A stretch of 7,703 nt of DNA from an uncultured Lachnospiraceae bacterium (GTDB lineage: Bacteria; Bacillota; Clostridia; Lachnospirales; Lachnospiraceae), in contig CAKRHL010000095.1 of NCBI GenBank assembly GCA_934338765.1, positions 1 through 7,703 of the forward strand, in the 5' to 3' direction. The stretch's first letter is position 1, and the number at the start of each line of letters is the position of its first letter. Under the pieces are notes generated by a model that saw only the letters and a list, made by a program, of their open reading frames with translations, searched no databases and had not been told where the DNA came from. The translations under genes were made by a program, and so were the position numbers. Below are positions 1 to 5,621 of the stretch, piece after piece.

Positions 1-276
1 ATCCTCTCTCCATTCCTTCCTCAAATAATATCCTGCAGCTTTTCAGTCCATATGCTTAGATCAGCAGATGCAGAACTGCCACGGGAAAATTTTTCCACAT
101 TTCCCCTTATTATCTTACAATCCTTCTCCCTGGTCAATAGATTTTACATACCTTTTTCATAACAAATTTTTATCTCAGACTTTTCATCCTTCCATGGCTG
201 CGTTATACTATCACCACAGAACAACAGCCATTTTGGCATCCTGTAAATTTTCCCGTTGAAAGGAATGATTATAAGT
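1..276. other. Leader region upstream of the AraC-family gene, no convincing gene
   Basis: I see no supportable coding region here. The only plus-strand reading frame of note (68-259) has no ribosome binding site and an unremarkable composition. At the far left, the minus strand reads GGAGAGAGG just before the window edge (about 3-11). This could be the ribosome binding site of a divergent gene starting left of position 1. That would fit the habit of AraC regulators lying next to their target sugar-use operon, but it is inference from very few bases. The rest is A/T-rich and holds the promoter candidate listed separately. Confidence 0.5.
181..209 (+). promoter_or_regulatory. Candidate sigma-A promoter of the AraC-family gene
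   Basis: A TTTTCA hexamer (181-186, four of six matches to the -35 consensus) lies 17 bp before TATACT (204-209, five of six matches to the -10 consensus). Transcription would start near 216 and leave a leader of about 60 bases before the preferred start codon at 277. The spacing is ideal, but A/T-rich sequence gives such matches easily. Confidence 0.4.
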
Positions 277-1143
277 ATGAATTATCACAACGATCAGGAA
301 ATATCCTCTTTTCACAAGCATATGAAAACCGGATATCTTAACAGCGATTTTAAATTCTTTCACATCAAGGATAACACCCAAAGAGAATTTTCCTTTCATT
401 ATCATGATTTCAATAAGATCCTGATCTTTCTCCGTGGAGACGTAACCTATACCATCGAAGGCAAAAGCTATGAGCTGCAGCCCTTTGATCTGGTTCTGGT
501 CCGTGCCGGGGAGCTTCACCGTCCGGTCATACATTCAGAGTCTACCTATGAACGTATCATTTTATACCTTTCTCCTGATTTTATATCACAGTACAAAGAC
601 GACAGCTATGATCTGGAAAAATGCTTCACTCTTGCAGCCAACGCCTCAGCTCACGTCCTGCGTATGCCCTATTTTAAGAGCAGTCCTCTCTACCATACAA
701 TAAAGGCACTGGAAAATTCCTACTGCCACCCCGGGGAGTATGCACAGGAGCTTTTCCAGCGCCTTTTATTTTTACAGTTTATGATCCATCTGAACCGGAT
801 TGCTGTCTCCAACAATCTGGAGTTCTTGGAAACAAGCACCTCCAACACCAAGATTCTGGAATGTCTCGACTATATCAACACACATCTGCCGGAAAATCTC
901 ACAGCGGACGTGCTGGCAGACCGTTTTTTTGTCAGCAAATATTATCTGATGCACTCCTTCAAAAAAGAAACCGGCAGAAGTATCGGATCATATATCACCA
1001 CAAAACGCCTGTTTCTTGCCAGACAATATATCTCCGGAGGGATGCCCTCCACCCAGGCATGCTACGAATGCGGCTTCCACAATTACTCCACCTTCTACCG
1101 CGCCTGGAAAAAGTTATTCGGTACCTCCCCCAAACAGAACTAA
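277..1143 (+). CDS. AraC-family transcriptional regulator with N-terminal cupin sensor domain
   Basis: The 288-residue product has the usual length and layout of AraC/XylS regulators that sense a small ligand, often a sugar. Residues about 35-90 form a cupin-like beta barrel: FHYHDF, then an IFLRGDV strand, then a GELHRP turn carrying the typical histidine. Residues about 190-287 carry two helix-turn-helix units. The first is around LTADVLADRFFVSKYYL and the second around ACYECGFHNYSTFYRAWKK, ending in the family-typical FGTSPKQ. The start is ATG 277 because AAAGGA (259-264) lies 12 bases upstream; the upstream in-frame TTG at 256 and ATG at 265 have no properly spaced ribosome binding site. 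The gene is monocistronic and converges on the ABC operon, so its targets are probably left of the window. The ligand is unknown. Confidence 0.9.
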   Translation: MNYHNDQEISSFHKHMKTGYLNSDFKFFHIKDNTQREFSFHYHDFNKILIFLRGDVTYTIEGKSYELQPFDLVLVRAGELHRPVIHSESTYERIILYLSPDFISQYKDDSYDLEKCFTLAANASAHVLRMPYFKSSPLYHTIKALENSYCHPGEYAQELFQRLLFLQFMIHLNRIAVSNNLEFLETSTSNTKILECLDYINTHLPENLTADVLADRFFVSKYYLMHSFKKETGRSIGSYITTKRLFLARQYISGGMPSTQACYECGFHNYSTFYRAWKKLFGTSPKQN

Positions 1144-1147
1144 ATTC

Positions 1148-1186
1148 AGAAGTGCTCTTCGCAAATTTGGACTACCGGCACAAATT
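1148..1186. repeat. 39-bp direct repeat, copy 1
   Basis: This copy begins AGAAGTGCTCTTCGCA and ends ACCGGCACAAATT. It matches copy 2 at 1263-1301 in 37 of 39 positions, differing at positions 9 and 24. It starts four bases after the stop codon of the AraC-family gene. Its first 16 bases are also complementary to the inverted partial copy at 1223-1241. It has the look of an intergenic repeat family rather than of coding sequence. Confidence 0.85.
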
Positions 1187-1193
1187 ACACGGT

Positions 1194-1218
1194 AAAAAGC
1201 GCTGACCTTGCGCTTTTT
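1194..1218 (+). terminator. Rho-independent terminator of the AraC-family gene
   Basis: A perfect 9-bp stem pairs AAAAAGCGC (1194-1202) with GCGCTTTTT (1210-1218) around a 7-base loop. The arm ends in a T run on either strand, so it could act in both directions. It lies 51 bases past the AraC stop codon. Confidence 0.75.
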
Positions 1219-1222
1219 CTAA

Positions 1223-1278
1223 TGCGAAGCATAGTACTTCTTGGCGACGTTTTCGTCGCCTTAGAAGTGCGCTTCGCA
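1223..1278. repeat. Long interrupted hairpin with TTTT loop
   Basis: Three stacked stems are visible. TGCGAAGC (1223-1230) pairs with GCTTCGCA (1271-1278). GTACTTCT (1234-1241) pairs with AGAAGTGC (1263-1270), with one G-T wobble. GGCGACG (1243-1249) pairs with CGTCGCC (1254-1260) around TTTT. A 3-base bulge and a 1x2 internal loop separate them. The right arm is the first part of direct repeat copy 2. No T run follows the stem, so it is not a typical terminator; a mobile or REP-like intergenic element or an RNA structure are alternatives. Confidence 0.7.
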
Positions 1279-1301
1279 AATTTGGGCTACCGGCACAAAT
1301 T
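1263..1301. repeat. 39-bp direct repeat, copy 2
   Basis: This copy matches 1148-1186 in 37 of 39 positions, at an offset of 115 bp. Its first 16 bases form the right arm of the hairpin at 1223-1278, so the same left arm could pair with either copy. Confidence 0.85.
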
Positions 1302-1305
1302 TTCT

Positions 1306-1366
1306 GTACAAAATTATAGTGTTTCTTAGACAGCGTACTCCGCTGTCCTAGAAACACTTTTTGTAC
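1306..1366 (-). terminator. Probable terminator of the ABC operon, able to act in both directions
   Basis: An interrupted inverted repeat of 24 paired bases ends one base before the permease stop codon. GTACAAAA (1306-1313) pairs with TTTTGTAC (1359-1366). AGTGTTTCT (1318-1326) pairs with AGAAACACT (1350-1358). GACAGCG (1329-1335) pairs with CGCTGTC (1341-1347) around TACTC. Read on the minus strand, the stem is followed by TATAATTTTG. On the plus strand a T run directly follows the AGAAACACT arm, so it may also back up the AraC terminator. Confidence 0.65.
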
Positions 1367-1367
1367 T

Positions 1368-2810
1368 TTAGTCGGTATGTATCGCAGCCAGCGGACTCAG
1401 CTTCATGGCGCGCCGTGCCGGGAAATATCCGGCGATCATACCCATCAATGTGGAAAACACCACTGCTGCCAGTGCCAGCCACCATGGGATCACAGAAATA
1501 TTTCCATTAATGCCATCCATATTTGCCGTAAAATGATTCAACACAATAGATATACCAAATGTCACCAATAATCCCACCAGTCCTCCGATCAATCCAATAA
1601 AACCGGCCTCCGACAAAAACAGCTTTTGGATATCTCTCATATCACAGCCCAGCACTTTCATAACGCCAATCTCTTTTGTTCTCTCATAGGTAGACATCAT
1701 CATGGTATTAGCAATGCCTATGGCCGCCACCAGAAACGCCACCATACCGATGCCGCCAAGTACCAGCTCTACGATCTGTAGACTCTTCTGGGCAGAATCG
1801 ATCAGATCTTTATTGCTGCTTGCAGAGAATCCCATATCCTGTATGCTTTTCATGACATCCTCTACATTATCTGCCTGATCCACTTCTATTATAAATGACG
1901 TATATACCCACTCATTGAGCGGTTTTCCGTTTGGCTTTGGTTGCCCCGGAATCTTTCCCTTGCCAAAATTCTTTATCAGATAACTTTTGAGATCATCCAT
2001 ATTTACCAGCAGGCTCTGGCTGTAGTTATTGTACTCTTCCAGCCCTCCCGCCATAATTCCTGTGATCTTCATTCGAAAATCCAGCATAGAATCATCTACA
2101 GCCGGCTGTACCACAGCATCATCCCCTGATGTACCGCTGTCTCCATCTCCCGAATCAGTGGAAGCATCACCGGAAGAATCCTCCGTTCCGCTCCCCTGAT
2201 CACCGGTATCCGCGTCTGCTGCATCATTATATATCTGAAACTGATGAATTTGTTTCATCAGGTCAATGGGAGGCAGTTCACCTGTGGAATAATAGTCCAC
2301 ATACTCTTCTCCCTGCACATAACCAAATCCCGTAATGATCTGATTACCTGCAATAACCTGAAGTGTTCCGGAGTTTCCCGCCTGGGGTGCTTCCCCCTTT
2401 TCCAGCTCCTGGGAATCCAGCATACTCTGATCCACACCGATCAGATTGCCGTAACCGCTATATCTTCCACTGGTCATATTGCCATCAAAGGAAAGCTGTG
2501 CCTGCACTGACTTCACATGCTCCATATCCTGAAACATTTTCATATTCGATTCTGTCAGCATCGTTGAAGTATCCGACTGGCCACCGGAAGATCCCGAATC
2601 CATGCCGCCATCCCCATTGACATTGATCTGGGTTACCGACCCCATGCTTTCATACTGTTCCATCATCCTCTGCTTCATTCCAAATGCAAGCGAGAGCATG
2701 GCGACAATAGAGGTGGTACCGATCAGCACACCCAGCACTGTCAGGATCGTCCGCAGCTTTCTGCGCCACAGATTCCCCAGACTCATGCTCATGAGATCAT
2801 AGAAGCTCAT
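1368..2810 (-). CDS. ABC transporter permease, MacB/FtsX family
   Basis: This 480-residue membrane subunit has the MacB/LolCE layout: one N-terminal transmembrane helix (about 20-43), a large extracytoplasmic MacB_PCD-like domain (about 44-345), then three helices (about 348-370, 402-424, 441-463). Family-typical cytoplasmic segments are visible, namely YERTKEIGVMKVLG (375-388), which contacts the ATPase, and FPARRAMKLSPLAAI near the C-terminus. Such permeases do not form a classic import channel; they relay ATP-driven motion to outside domains to expel peptides, drugs or lipids, or act as mechanical switches. An insert of Asp, Ser, Gly and Thr at about 196-240 enlarges the outer domain. The start follows GAGGAG (minus strand, 2821-2826) with a 10-base spacer, and the gene overlaps the upstream gene by 14 bp, suggesting translational coupling. 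The substrate is unknown. Confidence 0.9.
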   Translation of the reverse strand: MSFYDLMSMSLGNLWRRKLRTILTVLGVLIGTTSIVAMLSLAFGMKQRMMEQYESMGSVTQINVNGDGGMDSGSSGGQSDTSTMLTESNMKMFQDMEHVKSVQAQLSFDGNMTSGRYSGYGNLIGVDQSMLDSQELEKGEAPQAGNSGTLQVIAGNQIITGFGYVQGEEYVDYYSTGELPPIDLMKQIHQFQIYNDAADADTGDQGSGTEDSSGDASTDSGDGDSGTSGDDAVVQPAVDDSMLDFRMKITGIMAGGLEEYNNYSQSLLVNMDDLKSYLIKNFGKGKIPGQPKPNGKPLNEWVYTSFIIEVDQADNVEDVMKSIQDMGFSASSNKDLIDSAQKSLQIVELVLGGIGMVAFLVAAIGIANTMMMSTYERTKEIGVMKVLGCDMRDIQKLFLSEAGFIGLIGGLVGLLVTFGISIVLNHFTANMDGINGNISVIPWWLALAAVVFSTLMGMIAGYFPARRAMKLSPLAAIHTD

Positions 2811-4617
2811 CGTCCATCAACTCCTCTTCTTTTTTCTTGCGTTTCTTTTTTACGACGATACGAATGATTATGATAACCACTATAAGAGCAGCCACCCCGA
2901 TACCAATCTTTGCTGCCAGAGGAATACCCTTCTTAACCTGTGGCTCATCCATGCTGCCATCAGCCGGCATATCGGCATCTCCCATATCCTCCGTGACGAA
3001 TATATTGGTCTTTTCCGTATATTTTTTAGACTGACCGGAAGCATTCTCGTATTTCACAATGATCGTACACTCTCCGTCACTATCCTCTGCTGTTGCCTGA
3101 TCACCACTTAATGTCACCGTAGCATATCCTGTTGCTCCCGCTGCAATGCTTCCCACAAAGGACTTCTCACAGGAGATATCCTTTCCTTTGCAGATAACAG
3201 AGACATTATTTAACGCTCCGCCACCCAGATTGTTAATAGAAAAGGAAAGATCCCCGGTGCCTCCTACACTGAGCATATCCGGCGGTGTCACCTCCGTCAG
3301 ACTGATACGGTCCTTCTGGACTACAGGAATCGAAACATGATCCTCTGCATTATACCCATTGGCCTTACCGTCCTCATATTCCGTCTTCACAGTAACAGAA
3401 TATGACTTTGAGCTGAGACTTGCCGATGCTTTCATCCAGAAAGACACCTTTGCAGTGGATTTTGCTGCAATACTGTCCAAATATGCAGTACTCGCTCCAC
3501 TGAGAGGCAGGAATTCTCCATTCTCGGTAGACATGGTCAGCTTAATATTATGTACTGTCTGACTTGCATTATTGCGAAGCTCCAGTGTCAACAGAAATTT
3601 TGCATTGGGATGAACCGTTTTTACATCAGTAGTATATCCGGAAACCATTACACGAGGTGTACTCGTCTTCCCTTTTGCACCTGTTTTCTCTTTTGCCTTT
3701 CCCTTCAGCTCTATATTGACAGTTTTATCTTCCGTGACATCCTGACCGTTCTTTACATACCCAATCCGGAATACAACTCCCTGATATCCTGTAGAGACAT
3801 TATTTTTCACTGTAAAATGATAGCTGCAGGACAGGCTTTTTGTTCCGCCGGAGCGAACTACCTTGTATGCATCGGAAGTACTCTCAAACGGAAAATTGTT
3901 GTCGATCACAGGTACTACACTTTTGATCCTGTACTTCTGACTGCTGGCAGTAAATGCAACTCCACAGCTTCCCCCATAAACACCATAGGGATTATTCTTC
4001 ATACGCAGGGAAATATCCGCATCCTTTGCCGTCTCCTGCTTATCTGCCGGCTTTTCGGTTGCCTTTGGTTTTCCCGTGATCTTCACACTGATGCTCTTAT
4101 TCAGAGAATACTCGCTGTCATACGCCTTTACGACTCCGTCCGCAGACTTTCTGGTATATACCACGGTAAATCCTGCCATATAGTATGCCGTTTCCAGATT
4201 GTCCTTTGCCCGGAAAGTATAACTGCAGTTTACAGAACCTCCATTCCCGTTTGTCACGCGATATGCTTCGTTGTCCATCACAAACGGAAAGCTGTCATTG
4301 AGCACCGGATATACCTTCTCAATACTTTCTATATCATAATGCTTCTTGTTGTTTTTATTGCCGGTGACCGTAAAGGAAACCTTAACCTTCCCTCCTGCCT
4401 TACTGCCGGACACACTGACATTGGATAAACTGATATCTGCACTGTTGCCATTAAGCACTTCACCCTGAAGACTATCGTCACCCTGCTGGCCGCCTGTGAC
4501 TCCCTGATCATCCCCCTCACCGGCTGCCCATACATTTTTCATATTCTGTGCCGGCACAATACTCGTCACCATTGCCAGACTAAGCAATGCCGCCATCCAT
4601 AATTTTTTCTTTTTCAA
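2797..4617 (-). CDS. Exported, C-terminally membrane-anchored multidomain protein of the ABC operon (CARDB/COG1361-like)
   Basis: The 606-residue product begins with a signal peptide: KKKK, a hydrophobic stretch, then VWAAGEG, with probable cleavage near residue 32. Two related domains follow at about 61-182 and 201-305, sharing VxPVxxxxFPF, an AY(R/K)V segment and CSYxF. Two CARDB or S-layer-type beta-sandwich domains come next: about 320-433, opening PRVMVSGY, and about 437-543. The C-terminus has one transmembrane helix (about 568-589, GVAALIVVIIIIRIVV) and a cytoplasmic tail first rich in Lys and Arg, then acidic. The start is TTG 4617 because GGAGG (minus strand, 4626-4630) lies 8 bases upstream; an ATG at 4644 would put that site inside the gene. 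Lying between the ATPase and the permease, it is probably the extracytoplasmic partner of the transporter. No HlyD-type adaptor features are seen. A structural or adhesive surface protein is the alternative. Confidence 0.8.
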   Translation of the reverse strand: MKKKKLWMAALLSLAMVTSIVPAQNMKNVWAAGEGDDQGVTGGQQGDDSLQGEVLNGNSADISLSNVSVSGSKAGGKVKVSFTVTGNKNNKKHYDIESIEKVYPVLNDSFPFVMDNEAYRVTNGNGGSVNCSYTFRAKDNLETAYYMAGFTVVYTRKSADGVVKAYDSEYSLNKSISVKITGKPKATEKPADKQETAKDADISLRMKNNPYGVYGGSCGVAFTASSQKYRIKSVVPVIDNNFPFESTSDAYKVVRSGGTKSLSCSYHFTVKNNVSTGYQGVVFRIGYVKNGQDVTEDKTVNIELKGKAKEKTGAKGKTSTPRVMVSGYTTDVKTVHPNAKFLLTLELRNNASQTVHNIKLTMSTENGEFLPLSGASTAYLDSIAAKSTAKVSFWMKASASLSSKSYSVTVKTEYEDGKANGYNAEDHVSIPVVQKDRISLTEVTPPDMLSVGGTGDLSFSINNLGGGALNNVSVICKGKDISCEKSFVGSIAAGATGYATVTLSGDQATAEDSDGECTIIVKYENASGQSKKYTEKTNIFVTEDMGDADMPADGSMDEPQVKKGIPLAAKIGIGVAALIVVIIIIRIVVKKKRKKKEEELMDDELL

Positions 4618-4625
4618 AATCTTAT

Positions 4626-4630
4626 CCTCC
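4626..4630 (-). promoter_or_regulatory. Ribosome binding site that sets a TTG start for the anchored protein
   Basis: The minus strand reads GGAGG, then 8 bases, then TTG (4615-4617) followed by AAA AAG AAA. A start here gives the lysine run and signal peptide directly. The upstream ATGs at 4644 and 4632 have only a weak purine stretch or nothing in front of them. Confidence 0.7.
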
Positions 4631-4662
4631 ATATTCTGAATCATTTCGGACTCTCTTTTTCA

Positions 4663-5385
4663 TCATTCCTGTACATTTTCCACGATCTTGCCATCCTTGA
4701 TCCGGATCTGTCTGTCAGCCAGAGCTGCCAGATCATTATCGTGTGTAACCATTACCAGAGTTTTGCCTCTCTCGCTGAGTACATGACGCATCAGCTCCAT
4801 CATCTCCGCAGATGTATTGGAATCCAGATTACCAGTGGGCTCATCTGCAAATACAATGCTTGGATTTAACACCAGTGCTCTCGCCATACCTACACGCTGC
4901 TGCTGACCACCGGACATCTGATTGGGTTTATGTAAACGATACTTCTTAAGCCCCACCAGATCGATCATCTGCTTTGCCCGTTTCATGCGGACGCTTTTGG
5001 AAATGCCACGAAATACCAGCGGCAGCGCTACATTTTCCACTGCATTCATAGTCGGGATCAGATTGAATGACTGAAATATAAATCCTACCTTTTCCCTGCG
5101 AAACTGCACCAGACGATTCTCCTTGTACTTGTCAATGCGTTCGCCTGCCACCATGATCTGCCCTTTTGTAGGCTTTTCCAGCCCGGCAAGCATGTTCAGC
5201 AGCGTAGATTTTCCGGAACCGGATGTACCTACAATAGCGCAAAACTCTCCCTCATACACCTGGAAACTGACACCATTCAGCGCACGTACTTCATTTTTAC
5301 CAATAGGATATATCTTATAAAGGTCTTTGACATCAATAATGCACTTGCGCGATTCCCCTTTATTATTTGTTTCCGGTTTTTCCAA
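4663..5385 (-). CDS. ABC transporter ATPase, LolD/MacB type
   Basis: The 240-residue product is the nucleotide-binding subunit that powers the permease of the same operon from the cytoplasmic face. Every core motif is intact: Walker A GTSGSGKS (53-60), Q-loop glutamine in FIFQSFNLIPT (about 105), signature MSGGQQQR (157-164), Walker B IVFADE (177-182), D-loop NLDS, and H-loop histidine in VTHD (about 215). The FQSFNLIPT and ADEPTGNLDS wording is characteristic of the MacB/LolD/FtsE-type export ATPases. The start is TTG 5385, placed 7 bases after a strong AAAGGAGG (minus strand, 5393-5400). An ATG at 5469 would add 28 residues of unrelated composition that span this site, so those bases are more likely the mRNA leader. 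It is the first gene of the operon; the stop codon lies 45 bp before the next start. Length fits the family. Confidence 0.93.
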   Translation of the reverse strand: MEKPETNNKGESRKCIIDVKDLYKIYPIGKNEVRALNGVSFQVYEGEFCAIVGTSGSGKSTLLNMLAGLEKPTKGQIMVAGERIDKYKENRLVQFRREKVGFIFQSFNLIPTMNAVENVALPLVFRGISKSVRMKRAKQMIDLVGLKKYRLHKPNQMSGGQQQRVGMARALVLNPSIVFADEPTGNLDSNTSAEMMELMRHVLSERGKTLVMVTHDNDLAALADRQIRIKDGKIVENVQE

Positions 5386-5392
5386 GGTTCCC

Positions 5393-5400
5393 CCTCCTTT
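5393..5400 (-). promoter_or_regulatory. Ribosome binding site that sets a TTG start for the ABC ATPase
   Basis: The minus strand reads AAAGGAGG with a 7-base spacer to TTG (5383-5385). This is the strongest initiation signal near the gene and gives a protein of normal family length. Confidence 0.8.
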
Positions 5401-5486
5401 CTGTAATTTTCTGTGTGTTCTACCTGCAATGTTTCCCCAGTCATCCACACTACTTTCACAGAATACCATATATTCTTTTCATAATC

Positions 5487-5503
5487 TTTAAGATATTCTT
5501 AAA
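5487..5503. promoter_or_regulatory. 17-bp perfect palindrome, candidate operator of the ABC operon
   Basis: TTTAAGA, TAT, TCTTAAA form a perfect inverted repeat about 100 bp before the ATPase start codon. Read on the minus strand it can also be seen as TTAAGA and TTAAAG boxes 11 bp apart, the spacing typical of OmpR-family response regulator sites. A possible -35 TTGCAA (5506-5511) and -10 GATTAT (5481-5486) flank it with a 19-bp spacer, as in MerR-type promoters, while TATTCT (5460-5465) is another possible -10. Which regulator binds, if any, cannot be told, and no regulator gene adjoins it. The sequence is A/T-rich, so chance is not excluded. Confidence 0.45.
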
Positions 5504-5532
5504 TTTTGCAAATCATATTATTATTTTATTAC

Positions 5533-5580
5533 AAAAAAACTCACAGACCACCGCTTCATCACGATGATCTGTGAGTTTTT
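5533..5580 (-). terminator. Rho-independent terminator of the leucine-rich-repeat gene
   Basis: Arms AAAAACTCACAGA (5535-5547) and TCTGTGAGTTTTT (5568-5580) form a 13-bp stem. Read on the minus strand it lies about 40 bases past the stop codon at 5622 and ends in a run of seven T. It separates the LRR gene from the ABC operon, which therefore needs its own promoter. Confidence 0.85.
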
Positions 5581-5621
5581 CGCTTTATGATATTATTCTG
5601 CTATATAAGCGGAAAACAGTA

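Noticed and set aside
68..259. Possible small protein of 63 residues before the AraC gene
   Set aside because: There is no ribosome binding site and no coding-like pattern, and it overlaps the best promoter candidate of the AraC gene.
1223..1278. tRNA or known riboswitch
   Set aside because: The fold is a single interrupted rod with no cloverleaf, and it lies downstream of genes on both strands, not in a leader.
1148..1301. CRISPR array
   Set aside because: There are only two direct copies at an offset of 115 bp, with hairpins rather than a spacer between them, and no cas genes nearby.
3550..4428. Plus-strand open frame of 292 codons opposite the anchored protein gene
   Set aside because: It is antisense to a gene with a signal peptide, coherent domains and a membrane anchor. 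Its own translation is rich in Cys, His and Ile, with no motif and no ribosome binding site, as expected of a shadow frame.
4618..4662. Tiny frame MMKKRVRNDSEYGG starting in the stop region of the ATPase gene and ending in the next gene's ribosome binding site
   Set aside because: Although its placement recalls a translational-coupling leader, GGA directly abuts its ATG, leaving no spacer, and the 14 codons show no selected feature.
5386..5469. 28-residue N-terminal extension of the ABC ATPase
   Set aside because: The segment spans the strong AAAGGAGG site and has no resemblance to ATPase N-termini, so it is more likely leader sequence.
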